45,463 nt of DNA, taken from IMG/VR virus record IMGVR_UViG_3300025736_000052, positions 1 through 45,463 of that record; one strand, 5' to 3'. Shown piece by piece: positions 13,197 to 21,965 of the stretch. A program made the position numbers and the translations under genes. The notes beneath the pieces are model-generated. The model saw only the letters and a program-made list of their open reading frames with translations, was not told where the DNA came from and did not search any database. How positions within the stretch are numbered: the first letter of the stretch is position 1; each line of letters begins with the position of its first letter. Source of the DNA: a virus.

Positions 13197-13469
13197 ATGG
13201 CACTTAGAGAATATAAATGCAAGTGCGGACATTCTTTTGATTTATTGTTTCCGGGAGAATATCCGAAAACCATGAAGTGTGAAAAGTGTGGTGGGACAGC
13301 CGAGAATAAGTTTGGTACTTTTGGATTTGCCCTTACTTTTCGCTACGGTTGGGACCCGGGGGCAGGGCAATACTTTGATTCAAAACGGCCAAGAGACAAC
13401 TTTCTGGCCGAACACAATCTTGAGCCTGCTCCCGATGGGGCGTTTGAGACAGAATATAAGGGTAAATAA
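13197..13469 (+). CDS. Zinc-ribbon protein (FmdB-like)
   Basis: Ninety residues. ALREYKCKCGHSFDLLFP....KTMKCEKCGGTAENKFG has CKCG (8-11) and CEKC (28-31), the FmdB/zinc-ribbon pattern. Such proteins often sit beside phage head genes. Overlaps the portal start by one base. Confidence 0.75.
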   Translation: MALREYKCKCGHSFDLLFPGEYPKTMKCEKCGGTAENKFGTFGFALTFRYGWDPGAGQYFDSKRPRDNFLAEHNLEPAPDGAFETEYKGK

Positions 13470-15349
13470 TGGCTTTATTTAAGAAGAAACCAGAGATAGA
13501 AGAAGAATTACCAAAAGAATATTTGGCAATGAAAACCATATTCGATAAAGAGTATGATTCTGACGAGTATGTGGAACGCCGAAAGAAAATGAATGAGTGG
13601 CTTGAACTTTATGAGGCTAAGTTGTGGAAAGACGGCCTTGATGATAACGCAAGCCGGGTACAGGTCAATTACATATTTTCCAATATTCAAGCTCTTTGCC
13701 CTCTGTTGACTGACAATAAACCAATTTGGCATATACGGGCAGAAGAACCAGTGTTCCAGAATCTTGCCAACCTTTACAACAAGGCCGGGGAATATTTGTG
13801 GGAAGCCGAGGAAATGAGCGACCTTGTATACCTTGTTGAGCTTGATGCCCTACTGTGGCCGGTGGCGTTGACCAAAACCTATTTTGATAGCGAAACCGAT
13901 AAGATTGTTACTGAGCTTGCGGATCCACGCAATTTTGTTATTGCACGTGGATATGAAGATGTATGGAAAGCCCCCTGGTGTGGGGAGAAATTACGGAAGC
14001 CCATGTCTTGGGTAAAGATGAAATTCCCGGATGAATTTGAAGACGTGAAGCCCGACAATGACACCAGTTCTGATAGCCATGAAGACAAAACAGACATGCA
14101 GCTTGAGAATGAAAATGTAACAATCTATTATATGTGGATAAGAGACAACAGTGTTGAGGATTACATCATTCAGGAAGCCAACGAGGAAGAGGGAATAAAA
14201 AAAGAAAAAGGTACTAGAAAGAAATATCCTAATGGCAGGATTGTTATTTTCACCAATACTGTTGTTTTATCTGACGAACCATCTCCTTTTGAGCATGGCT
14301 TCCCACCCTATGTGGCATGGTATGACTATCGAGTACCGCATAGTTTTTGGGGTATGGGAGAACCTCAGCAGATAGAATATCTGCACAAAGAATATAACAG
14401 GCAGCTTCAAACCGCTGTACAGTGGGCAAGACTGACCGAGAATCCCAATTACACGATTGACAGTGCATCCGGATTGGACGAAGACGAAGTAAAAGATAAG
14501 TTTGCAGAGGGCGGCAATATGTGGGTTGCAAGCCACATGAACAGCAACGAACCGATCAAAATGATCGAGACCGGAAAGATGGATAGAATACATCTCGATT
14601 TGCTTGGTATTCTACCTCAGGCGATAGAAGAGGCCAGTAGGGTTACTGAACTGTCCAAGGGCCGGGCAGCCAAGAAAGAAAGGCAGTCGGCCTCTGAAGT
14701 GTCCATAATGATTGAGTCAAGTTATACCGGAGTACGGCAGAAGGTACGCAATTTAGAGTTTTCTCTCAAGAGGGTTAATTATTTACACACCTCATTGATG
14801 ATACAGAATTATACAGCACCAAAATACTTTTCCATGAAGACCGGCGACGAGCAGGGCGAACGGGTTGATTTTGGTCTTGTGGGTAATAGTGCGAATGTAT
14901 TCAGGCAGACCAATAAGCCCGAGCAGTTGGAGACCGATGCCGGAACGAAGGAATCTGAAGAAGATTATGGAAAGAGATTATCTGAAGATAAAATATACCA
15001 GGAAACCGAGAGGTTGATTGAAGAAGTTTTTGGTGATGTAGACCCGATACATTTTAAGTTTAGAATAGAGATACAAACAAACAGCACTTTGCCGATGGAT
15101 AAACAGAGCCTTGCCAATTTGTATCTGCGCTTGGCTGAGGTAAGAAGCACACCGCAGAGCATTATAGACGATGAGGCGGTTATGGATGCGCTACAGATAC
15201 CGGACAAAGAGGCTATCCTACACAGGAAGGAACTACTCCGAAAGGAAGAAATGAAGGCAAAGATGCCACCGGCAGCCCCCACCGGGGGACCGAAGAAAGT
15301 ACCTATGGGGGGACAAACACCCCCGGCTAATTTAGCAGGAGGAATGTAA
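13469..15349 (+). CDS. Portal protein
   Basis: Length 626 residues. Called from size, position between terminase and scaffold, and the portal-like layout: N-terminal helical region (VNYIFSNIQALCPLLTDNKPIWHIRA), a wing with DPRNFVIARG, the long central GMGEPQQIEYLHKEYNRQLQ, and a helical crown with RVTELSKGRAAKKERQSASEV. The end is Pro/Gly-rich and flexible. The portal forms the twelve-fold ring at the capsid vertex through which DNA enters. Confidence 0.85.
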   Translation: MALFKKKPEIEEELPKEYLAMKTIFDKEYDSDEYVERRKKMNEWLELYEAKLWKDGLDDNASRVQVNYIFSNIQALCPLLTDNKPIWHIRAEEPVFQNLANLYNKAGEYLWEAEEMSDLVYLVELDALLWPVALTKTYFDSETDKIVTELADPRNFVIARGYEDVWKAPWCGEKLRKPMSWVKMKFPDEFEDVKPDNDTSSDSHEDKTDMQLENENVTIYYMWIRDNSVEDYIIQEANEEEGIKKEKGTRKKYPNGRIVIFTNTVVLSDEPSPFEHGFPPYVAWYDYRVPHSFWGMGEPQQIEYLHKEYNRQLQTAVQWARLTENPNYTIDSASGLDEDEVKDKFAEGGNMWVASHMNSNEPIKMIETGKMDRIHLDLLGILPQAIEEASRVTELSKGRAAKKERQSASEVSIMIESSYTGVRQKVRNLEFSLKRVNYLHTSLMIQNYTAPKYFSMKTGDEQGERVDFGLVGNSANVFRQTNKPEQLETDAGTKESEEDYGKRLSEDKIYQETERLIEEVFGDVDPIHFKFRIEIQTNSTLPMDKQSLANLYLRLAEVRSTPQSIIDDEAVMDALQIPDKEAILHRKELLRKEEMKAKMPPAAPTGGPKKVPMGGQTPPANLAGGM

Positions 15350-15732
15350 TGCCAATGTCACAGATGCCACCGCAAGGTGGAATGAGACCGCCACAGATGC
15401 CAGGCGGAATGTCACCGCAGGGTGGTGGCATAGAAGACAAAGTAAAGAATATGAGATCAATTATGAACCCGGTCGATGCTTCTATGATGAAGCAGGACGG
15501 GCAGATTGATCCGAACATGACTGTAATACAGTTATTGGAACAGTTGGGTATAGATCCAGAGGGTCCGGCTTCTCAGTTTACAGATTTTGCGAAAAGACAA
15601 CATGAGAACGCCAATCCTTTGAATAAGATGAAGGGATTAGCGGGTGGTGGGATGGCTCCGCCAACTAGTATGGGGTCGCAGGGAGCTAATGTTCCCCCCC
15701 CACCCGACTTTGATAAATTAATGAGAGGTTAA
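15349..15732 (+). CDS. Hypothetical Met/Pro/Gly-rich protein, 127 residues
   Basis: Low-complexity N-terminus rich in M, P, Q and G, a short folded centre (DASMMKQDGQIDPNMTVIQ) and a disordered end. Starts in a one-base overlap with the portal stop. May be a minor head protein; not recognised. Confidence 0.6.
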   Translation: MPMSQMPPQGGMRPPQMPGGMSPQGGGIEDKVKNMRSIMNPVDASMMKQDGQIDPNMTVIQLLEQLGIDPEGPASQFTDFAKRQHENANPLNKMKGLAGGGMAPPTSMGSQGANVPPPPDFDKLMRG

Positions 15733-15734
15733 TT

Positions 15735-16577
15735 ATGGAAAATCTGCAAGGGAATCGGTTTGACCAGATCGGACTTCAGCATTTTGCTGAAACACCCGCT
15801 GAAGGTCCTATCGAAGAACCCGCTGGCGGACCGGAATCAAGAGAAGCTGCTGTCGCAGACGCAGTAGTTGAACCTGAACAACCGGCTTTTTTCGAGTATG
15901 ACAAACCTGGTGGCGAGAAGATGTCTTTCAAAGATGCCGATGAGCTTAAACAGGCTTTTGGCAAGAGTTTTATGATGCAAAGGGATTATACCGGGAAGAC
16001 AACGGCACTAAGGGAACAGTCTGAAAAAGTAAAGGTAAGGGAAGCAGAGCTTGAAAAACAGGCTGAGGATTTGAAAGGTGTTGGAAAAGAATACGGAAAG
16101 TTCCGTAACTTTATGAACGCCAGACCAGATACTTATGCTAAGTTCAAGCGCATGGTAGAATCTCCACCTTCTCCTGAAGAAGCCTTCGGTCGTTCAAAAG
16201 GTTATGTAGATGAACAACTGACGGAAATTAGGGGAATGTTTGATGAGATGAAGAAGTACAGAGCCGACCAGGAGTTTGATACGCAAAAGAAAGAGTTGTA
16301 CGCAAAGATGAAAGGCAAGTACAGCGACTTTGATTCTGATGCTGTTGAAAGGGTTCTTGGTAGTCTTTCGGATAATCCCGAAGCCTTAGTTGAAATGGGG
16401 TATTTTTCGGAACGTGGTCGATTAGATCCCGTAGAAATGGAGCGCAGGGTTGCAGAGGCGTCAGAAAGAAAACGCCGAGAAACGCCGGGGGTCGTACCTG
16501 GTCCAGGTAAACCCGGCAAAGCCAAGAGCTTTGATAACATTGCAGATGCAAGGAGGGCAGCCCAAGAAGCGCAATAG
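15735..16577 (+). CDS. Capsid scaffold-type protein
   Basis: Length 280 residues, immediately before the capsid gene. Acidic disordered N-terminus, then long helices with heptads (REQSEKVKVREAELEKQAED, about 92-111) and a basic C-terminus (KPGKAKSFDNIADARRAAQ). This composition and position are typical of scaffolds that shape the prohead and then leave or are degraded. Confidence 0.7.
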   Translation: MENLQGNRFDQIGLQHFAETPAEGPIEEPAGGPESREAAVADAVVEPEQPAFFEYDKPGGEKMSFKDADELKQAFGKSFMMQRDYTGKTTALREQSEKVKVREAELEKQAEDLKGVGKEYGKFRNFMNARPDTYAKFKRMVESPPSPEEAFGRSKGYVDEQLTEIRGMFDEMKKYRADQEFDTQKKELYAKMKGKYSDFDSDAVERVLGSLSDNPEALVEMGYFSERGRLDPVEMERRVAEASERKRRETPGVVPGPGKPGKAKSFDNIADARRAAQEAQ

Positions 16578-16587
16578 GAGCTAACAA

Positions 16588-17529
16588 ATGGCACTTGCCA
16601 TAGTTGAAGCTAATACGGTTAGCCGTAAATATTTTGACAAAACCATGACACAGAATGTGTATGAGGATTCTGCTGTTTTATATAAATTAAAAGACAACAG
16701 AGCAATTACTGTGGATGGTGGAACTTCTATACAGTTTCCGGTAAGATACCGGAAGTTCGCAAGAGCTGATGCGGTTGGTCCGCATGAGCAGGTTACTTTC
16801 GAGCAAAAAGTCACCCGTACTGGTGGCGACATTGCATGGAAGTATTACAACTGTGACAATATGATTTCCTGGGACGAGAGGGTCAAGAACTCAGGGAAGG
16901 AAAAGATTGTCAATTTATTGGCTGATAAAGCCGATGAAATCCGTGAAGATATGATGGACAGGTTTGCAACTGACCTTTACACAACCAACCCGAATGGGTT
17001 AGGTTTTATTTCTCTTCCCGTTATCGTAGGGACAGACACTTATGCCGGTATTCTGATAGCGGATGTACCGGAGTGGCAATCTACAGAAGATACTACCACT
17101 ACTGAGTTAGTGCTTTACGGTGCAAACTCTTTGAGTTACTTTGTTAATGCGGCTACTTTTGGCAAGAACTCTCCGACCTTACACATGACTACCAGAGATT
17201 TGGCTTCCAAGTTTGAGTCTCTTATTGAACCGCAGAAAAGGTATAAAGAGAAGACTCTTGCAGATGCAGGTTTCACCAATACTACTTTTCATGGTGTTCC
17301 TGTTGTTGGTGATGCTTTTTGTGTCGCCAAGATGTGGTTGGGTCTTGATATTAAGCAGTTAGAGCTTCGGTATCATAAAGACTTCAATTTTGACGTATCG
17401 GATTGGCAGGACCTTTTTCAGGCTGGCTTTCCTCGTGCTATGGGCAAAGTAATGTCCTGGGCGGGGAATATGACTTGCAGGATGCGGAGATCTAGTTTCA
17501 AAGCGACTGCACTAGACTATACCATATAA
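16588..17529 (+). CDS. Major capsid protein
   Basis: Length 313 residues behind GGAGCTAACAA. Follows the scaffold and precedes decoration-type genes. N-terminal arm (AIVEANTVSRKYFDKTMTQNVYEDS), a beta-rich E-loop-like stretch (TSIQFPVRYRKFARADAV), helices of a P-domain type (KADEIREDMMDRFATDLY) and a C-terminal segment with W residues. Fits an HK97-fold coat protein. Called from position, size and pattern. Confidence 0.8.
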   Translation: MALAIVEANTVSRKYFDKTMTQNVYEDSAVLYKLKDNRAITVDGGTSIQFPVRYRKFARADAVGPHEQVTFEQKVTRTGGDIAWKYYNCDNMISWDERVKNSGKEKIVNLLADKADEIREDMMDRFATDLYTTNPNGLGFISLPVIVGTDTYAGILIADVPEWQSTEDTTTTELVLYGANSLSYFVNAATFGKNSPTLHMTTRDLASKFESLIEPQKRYKEKTLADAGFTNTTFHGVPVVGDAFCVAKMWLGLDIKQLELRYHKDFNFDVSDWQDLFQAGFPRAMGKVMSWAGNMTCRMRRSSFKATALDYTI

Positions 17530-17539
17530 GGAGGATAAT

Positions 17540-17983
17540 ATGGGTGTTCATTTTGTACCCGATGCGTATACATACGCAACCTTTGAAAAAAGGTGGGATT
17601 CAGACGGTAAAGTATTTCACAATGCCATAGCTCATGATGCTCTTACAGCTAAGACTCCTTATGGAATCATAGCGAATGAGTATGGTCCCGTGTCAGAAGC
17701 TTTACCTGCTGCCGATAAGTACATCTATGTGGGTGTACCAACAGAAGCTGTTGCCAGCGGTGTTAACTGCTGGTTGCAGATCGGTGGATATATTACAGCA
17801 GTAATAAGTACGGCGTTGACCGTGGCCCTTGGTGATGGTTTTACCATAAATGCAGGAGCCGTGGCTGATATTGCAGCGGCTTATTCCGGGGCGGCAGGAG
17901 AATTTGCCGTAAATGCTGGTACTGCGGGTGCTTCGACAACTCACGCAATGATACTGGTGCCCGAACAGATCATAACTATATAA
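17540..17983 (+). CDS. Capsid decoration-type protein, copy 1
   Basis: Length 147 residues behind AGGAGG. Starts FVPDAYTYATFEKRWDSDGKVFHNAI; the rest is Ala/Gly-rich beta (ALTAKTPYGIIANEYGPV). It is a tandem paralogue of the next gene (FVPDAYTYASFQPRYDSNGKVF, TLTAKTPVGVIYNEYG). Two copies right after the coat gene suggest capsid cement or decoration proteins. Confidence 0.65.
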   Translation: MGVHFVPDAYTYATFEKRWDSDGKVFHNAIAHDALTAKTPYGIIANEYGPVSEALPAADKYIYVGVPTEAVASGVNCWLQIGGYITAVISTALTVALGDGFTINAGAVADIAAAYSGAAGEFAVNAGTAGASTTHAMILVPEQIITI

Positions 17984-17993
17984 GGAGGATGAT

Positions 17994-18446
17994 ATGGGTG
18001 AATTAACTTGTTTTGTACCCGATGCTTACACTTATGCCTCCTTTCAGCCAAGGTATGATTCAAATGGGAAGGTGTTCATAAATGCCATTGCCGGAGATAC
18101 GCTTACTGCGAAGACCCCTGTGGGGGTGATTTATAATGAGTATGGAGCTGTAACTCTGGCCTTGGCGGATACTACACTTTATTACAGGGTTGGGGTTCCG
18201 ATAGCCGGTGCTGCTGCTGATGCTAGCGTGTGGTTGCAGCATGGTGGTTATATCACTGATGTAGTCACTGCAAGCATTACTACAGTTGTGGGCTATGGGA
18301 TTGAAATACATGATGGTACTGTTGCTCTGGTTTCAGCCGATTATTCAGGCGTAGACGCAGAGTTTGCAGTATGTACGGAAGCGTCTGGCGCAAGCACGAC
18401 CCATGAGTTGATGCTTGTACCAAGATTAATACTTTCGTCTTCGTAA
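17994..18446 (+). CDS. Capsid decoration-type protein, copy 2
   Basis: Length 150 residues. Paralogue of 17540-17983: same N-terminal FVPDAYTYA.F motif, same LTAKTP.G.I.NEYG segment, and both end in the run GASTTH.(M/L)(I/L)LVP. Ten bases separate the genes, with an identical AGGAGGATGATATGGGTG-like start region. Confidence 0.65.
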   Translation: MGELTCFVPDAYTYASFQPRYDSNGKVFINAIAGDTLTAKTPVGVIYNEYGAVTLALADTTLYYRVGVPIAGAAADASVWLQHGGYITDVVTASITTVVGYGIEIHDGTVALVSADYSGVDAEFAVCTEASGASTTHELMLVPRLILSSS

Positions 18447-18515
18447 GTTATATAGGCAAGGGTAGCGGAAGAGTATGAAAATTACTTGCTCTTAGCCTGT
18501 ATTATAGAGAATTAG

Positions 18516-18539
18516 AGGGGGTGGGACCGCTCACCCCCT
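18516..18539 (+). terminator. GC-rich hairpin after the capsid genes
   Basis: AGGGGGTG (18516-18523) pairs with CACCCCCT (18532-18539), an 8-bp stem, followed by ATTTAGGAG and the next ATG. There is no T-run, so it may be a partial terminator or mRNA end-stabiliser lowering expression after the coat genes. A weaker imperfect stem (ATAGGC with GCCTGTAT) lies just upstream in the same 108-base gap. Confidence 0.45.
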
Positions 18540-18554
18540 ATTTAGGAGTTTTAA

Positions 18555-19220
18555 ATGGCTGGAACTAGGAGATGGACTGACAAGTTCAAATGGGGTTCTA
18601 CGGGTGGTGGCATAATAGAGGCTGGTACTTCTTCAGTACCTCTTGTTATAAAAAATGCTTCAGATCCGTTAGTTCAGATTCATACGACACATTCTTTATT
18701 GGCCGGAATAGTAAGAAGCATGGAGATTGTGCAAACACAGACGGTGGCTGATGTCAGCATAGTCAACGAGGCTCTTTATGTAAGTTTTGAGTCTGCCGTT
18801 ACCACGGGGGAGTGGGCTAATGCTATTGTTGGTAGGATTAGTTTTACTGCTCCAGGTAAAGCTGATGGTGGTATGGCTGCTGCTATCTGTAGCGAGATGA
18901 ATATGCCAGCGGCCGCACAGACTGGCGGCGTGTATTGTTCGTTGGATGTAGAGATGAATTGTCCAACAAGTTTTACGCATGCTGCTAATACAGCCCTGCC
19001 TGTTAGTTTTATCAGGTTCGGGTTGTGGGGTGGTGCAGCGGGTGAGTTTGACGATCATGGAGTGCTTTTCCACATAGAAGGAGTAACTGCTGGTGATGGG
19101 CATGTATTTGATACAACGCCAGCTAATGCTGATTTTGCGGCGGATGCTGCACTGAAGATCAATGTGAAGGGAACTGAGTATTGGATTGGACTCTGTGACC
19201 AGAAATCATGTGTTGCGTAA
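18555..19220 (+). CDS. Structural protein of unknown role, 221 residues
   Basis: Beta-rich, with alternating small and hydrophobic residues throughout (VSIVNEALYVSFESAVTTGE, GRISFTAPGKADGGMAAAIC). Lies between coat/decoration genes and connector genes, so a head fibre or decoration role is likely; no family recognised. Confidence 0.55.
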   Translation: MAGTRRWTDKFKWGSTGGGIIEAGTSSVPLVIKNASDPLVQIHTTHSLLAGIVRSMEIVQTQTVADVSIVNEALYVSFESAVTTGEWANAIVGRISFTAPGKADGGMAAAICSEMNMPAAAQTGGVYCSLDVEMNCPTSFTHAANTALPVSFIRFGLWGGAAGEFDDHGVLFHIEGVTAGDGHVFDTTPANADFAADAALKINVKGTEYWIGLCDQKSCVA

Positions 19221-19241
19221 ATAAATAAGAAGGAGTGAGAG

Positions 19242-19553
19242 ATGGTGTTAGAAATTCAAGAACGGTTGGGAATCATGGGACTTTTAGGCCAAGAGGGGAG
19301 CGTGGCTTTCCTTAAGGCTAAGAGAGATATTGTGTCAAAAGTTGGGTTGTCGGCTGACGAGATCAAAGAGTTTGAGGTTGTTGTAAAAGACGGCAGCACT
19401 GCTTGGAACCCCGAAAAGGCAAAAGAGAAAGATATTGAGTTCACTGGTGGGGAAATAGCCATTATGGTAGATGCACTAAAAGCATTAGAAAAAGAAGAAA
19501 AGCTACTTGAACACCAGCTCTCGCTCTACGAGAAGTTTGTAGAAGGAGGTTAA
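19242..19553 (+). CDS. Hypothetical protein, 103 residues
   Basis: AGGAGTGAGAG site. Helical ends and a central FEVVVKDGSTAWNPEKAKEK; the C-terminus KALEKEEKLLEHQLSLYEKF could form a coiled coil. Similar small helical proteins with an E(I/V)..G....W(N/D) core occur in phage structural regions. Role unknown. Confidence 0.6.
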   Translation: MVLEIQERLGIMGLLGQEGSVAFLKAKRDIVSKVGLSADEIKEFEVVVKDGSTAWNPEKAKEKDIEFTGGEIAIMVDALKALEKEEKLLEHQLSLYEKFVEGG

Positions 19554-19554
19554 G

Positions 19555-19881
19555 ATGCCAGCACACAGAGAGGCACAGGGAAATGAGACACGGACATCGG
19601 CAGGCAGTACTACTTTGATAGATATTTCTGACCATGGCACTCGACTGAGGCTTAAAACCCTTGTGGTCGGGATTTCGGTGTTTGCAGGTTCAGGAAAGGT
19701 AGAAATTACCGATGGTACTACAACCTACTTCGCATGGGAAGCAATAACAACGGGGGGAGGACAACCTCCTTCCGTTAATATTCCTGATGGGTTTGATTGG
19801 GGAGCTAACAAAGACATTATCCTCACGACTACAGGAGCAATTACAGTTCATGCGGTATGTACGGCTGAAGTGAGGGGGTAA
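19555..19881 (+). CDS. Tandem 110-residue structural paralogue 1 of 3
   Basis: Starts MPAHREAQGNE. The family pattern is LIDISDHGTRLRLKTLVVGI, ITDGTTTYFAWEA, QPPSVNIPDGFDWGANKDIIL and a final AEVRG, all beta-strand-like. Three consecutive genes share it. Position before the adaptor suggests virion fibre or decoration proteins. Confidence 0.65.
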   Translation: MPAHREAQGNETRTSAGSTTLIDISDHGTRLRLKTLVVGISVFAGSGKVEITDGTTTYFAWEAITTGGGQPPSVNIPDGFDWGANKDIILTTTGAITVHAVCTAEVRG

Positions 19882-19882
19882 A

Positions 19883-20224
19883 ATGCCCGCTCATAGAGTA
19901 GCACAAGGGAATAAGGGCCGAGTCGGTGGGGCAGGTGTTGGTACCGCTACCCTGATCGACTGTTCGGGCTATGGCTCACGGCTAAGGATTAAAACATTAT
20001 GTTGTTCTATTGCCGTGTTCGCCAATGAGGGTTTGATAGAAATTACTGACGGCACTACCACCCATTTTTCGTGGAGTGCTGACGACAATCAGGGGGCGGG
20101 AAAACAACCGCCATGCCTCAATTTCCCCGATGGTTATGATTGGGGTGATGGTCTTGACGTGATTCTAAAGACCACAAATGCCATTACAATGTGGTGCATA
20201 GTAGTGGCGGAAGTGAGGGGATAA
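19883..20224 (+). CDS. Tandem 110-residue structural paralogue 2 of 3
   Basis: Starts MPAHRVAQGNKG; shares ATLIDCSGYGSRLRIKTL, ITDGTTTHFSW, QPPCLNFPDGYDWGDGLDVIL and AEVRG with its neighbours. Its stop overlaps the next start by one base (TAATG). Confidence 0.65.
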   Translation: MPAHRVAQGNKGRVGGAGVGTATLIDCSGYGSRLRIKTLCCSIAVFANEGLIEITDGTTTHFSWSADDNQGAGKQPPCLNFPDGYDWGDGLDVILKTTNAITMWCIVVAEVRG

Positions 20225-20577
20225 TGCCCGCACATCGTGTGGCTCAAGGTAACGTATACCTTCAGGGAGACGGTTCTGCGACCATCATTGACTGCTCCGA
20301 CTATGGAGATAGGCTTAGGCTGAAAACATTGGTGGTAACTTTCTCTCTTGTGCTGGTGAGTTATTCGGTGGAGGTTACAGACGGCACCACGACCATATTC
20401 CAGTGGGAGGCAAAGGCCGGAAAGCTGAAACAACCACCGTGTCTAAACTTCCCCGATGGTTACGATTGGGGAGCAGGGAATGACATTATTCTGAAGATAG
20501 AAGCTCCGCCAACAAAAGGCGGCCCTGCAATATTTGTTTATGCAATAGCTGTGGCTGAAGCAAGGGGAGAGACATGA
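20224..20577 (+). CDS. Tandem 110-residue structural paralogue 3 of 3
   Basis: The ATG at 20224 was chosen because MPAHRVAQGN matches the other two starts. Shares ATIIDCSDYGDRLRLKTL, VTDGTTTIFQW and QPPCLNFPDGYDWGAGNDIIL (copy 2 has the same QPPCLNFPDGYDWG). A small insertion lies near the C-terminus (PPTKGGP). Confidence 0.65.
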   Translation: MPAHRVAQGNVYLQGDGSATIIDCSDYGDRLRLKTLVVTFSLVLVSYSVEVTDGTTTIFQWEAKAGKLKQPPCLNFPDGYDWGAGNDIILKIEAPPTKGGPAIFVYAIAVAEARGET

Positions 20578-21863
20578 CCTTAACAAAAATGATTACAAGG
20601 ATACGGCAACGCTCACGGACTGGTGAAGATTTTGTTCCTGCTGCTGTTATTGTTGATAGAATTAACGAAGCAATGACTCAATTATCCAAAGATATGGGCG
20701 GGCTGGTTAAAGAAGCTTACCTCGCACTTACACCAAAGTTTGACCTATCCACCCATCATGCGTTTAATATCACAATAGTGGGTGGAACAAATGCGCTTGT
20801 GGCGACAGATATTCCGGTAACTGATGTTTCCGTGAACGACCAGACCGGAGCAGAAACAGCCACCGAGTTACAGGAGCGAATACGGGCAGCAGGCCCTACT
20901 ACGTTGACGGTAGCATGGAGTGCGTCTACCTATAAGTTCACGATAGATGGTGATGACTGTACTTCGATGACGATCGCAGCTCCCGTTGGAGCGAATTATG
21001 CGGATGTTACGGATCTGTTATTTGCCAAAACTGGTACAGAAACAGCCCTAACCTGGGTGAGCAATATTCCACAAGATTGTATGCTTGAGGTAGATCTCCC
21101 ATCTGACTTTTTAAGGATCAAGGCGGTAGAATGGGACAGGAACCCCTTAAGCCCGGCTCCATTTGATCTGTTTGTCTCACCGCAAGCAAGCGGTGTACCG
21201 TGTTACTATCAGATAATGAACAAGAAAATGAGGGTAAATGCTATACCCACTTCTCAAAAGTTATTTCATCTGTTTTATAAATATTTACCAGCTACGATTA
21301 CTCCCGCATATCAAGAATGTGGGTTATCTTCCAAAACCACAGCTACCGAAACAGGGCTTGCGGCTACAACCCAATACTATTTCAAAATCACAATTGATGG
21401 CGGAGCTGAGACTGAATATGACATTACTACTGGTGCAAGAACAACTTTTGCTCCAGTTATAGTTTTGTTGAACGCAGAAGCCTTGGGGTGTACTTTTACT
21501 ATTACCGGCGGAGATTTGAGATGTACTTCATCTGCTGGTGGTCCCGAATCTTCTATAGCCCTGGCTGCTGGTACTACGGGAACTGACTTATTTGTTACTC
21601 TTACTGGTTGGGCGGCTTTTGATACTGCATATTCGGAGCTTCAAGATGAGATAGCGATAGAGGCAGAAATAGAAGATGCAATAATATTTTACGCAACGGC
21701 TTTACTATATGAGGATGCGGCAGATTTAGCAAAAGCCAATTACTTCAGGGCCAGATATGTTGTGGCTAAGAATGAGTATAAACAACAATTAGGCAATCAG
21801 AACCCAAAGTTCCGGACTTATACGAAAGGAACAATTAGAAAGGATTACCGGGTAATAGTTTGA
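20574..21863 (+). CDS. Head-tail adaptor with inserted beta domains
   Basis: Length 429 residues. N-terminus MTLTKMITRIRQRS...AVIVDRINEAMTQLSKDM and C-terminus EIEDAIIFYATALLYEDAADLAKANYFRARYVVAKNEYK are the helical ends of podovirus-type adaptors that dock on the portal. Between them sit two beta-rich stretches (about 60-165 and 250-355) with Thr/Ala-rich repeats that look like inserted Ig-like or carbohydrate-facing domains. The usual adaptor is about half this length, so the insertions are notable. Its stop overlaps the remnant at 21860. Confidence 0.65.
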   Translation: MTLTKMITRIRQRSRTGEDFVPAAVIVDRINEAMTQLSKDMGGLVKEAYLALTPKFDLSTHHAFNITIVGGTNALVATDIPVTDVSVNDQTGAETATELQERIRAAGPTTLTVAWSASTYKFTIDGDDCTSMTIAAPVGANYADVTDLLFAKTGTETALTWVSNIPQDCMLEVDLPSDFLRIKAVEWDRNPLSPAPFDLFVSPQASGVPCYYQIMNKKMRVNAIPTSQKLFHLFYKYLPATITPAYQECGLSSKTTATETGLAATTQYYFKITIDGGAETEYDITTGARTTFAPVIVLLNAEALGCTFTITGGDLRCTSSAGGPESSIALAAGTTGTDLFVTLTGWAAFDTAYSELQDEIAIEAEIEDAIIFYATALLYEDAADLAKANYFRARYVVAKNEYKQQLGNQNPKFRTYTKGTIRKDYRVIV

Positions 21864-21895
21864 AAACTTCGAGTATCATTGACGGCAGGGGCGGG
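21860..21895 (+). pseudogene. Remnant second copy of the tail gene's N-terminal codons
   Basis: From the TTG at 21860 the frame reads (M)KTSSIIDGRGG, matching MKTTSLIDGRSG at the start of the tail gene at 22444, but with many silent base differences. It overlaps the adaptor stop as a translationally coupled start would. The open frame continues to 22447 but loses all similarity after these 12 codons. Confidence 0.6.
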
Positions 21896-21945
21896 GTTGA
21901 TAAATTATTATTGGTTTCCGGGGAGGGGTTGACAAATTATTATGG
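21892..21945 (+). repeat. Two direct repeats carrying -35 boxes
   Basis: GGGGTTGATAAATTATTAT starts at 21892 and GGGGTTGACAAATTATTAT at 21925, 33 bp apart and differing at one base. The second holds the TTGACA of the HNH-gene promoter. Confidence 0.6.
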
Positions 21946-21957
21946 ATGTGATATAAT
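21929..21957 (+). promoter_or_regulatory. Consensus sigma-70 promoter of the HNH gene
   Basis: TTGACA (21929-21934), 17 bases, TATAAT (21952-21957): perfect consensus. The HNH ATG at 21966 is nine bases past the -10 and has no ribosome site, so its transcript should begin at or within a few bases of the start codon. Confidence 0.8.
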
Positions 21958-21965
21958 GATTAACT

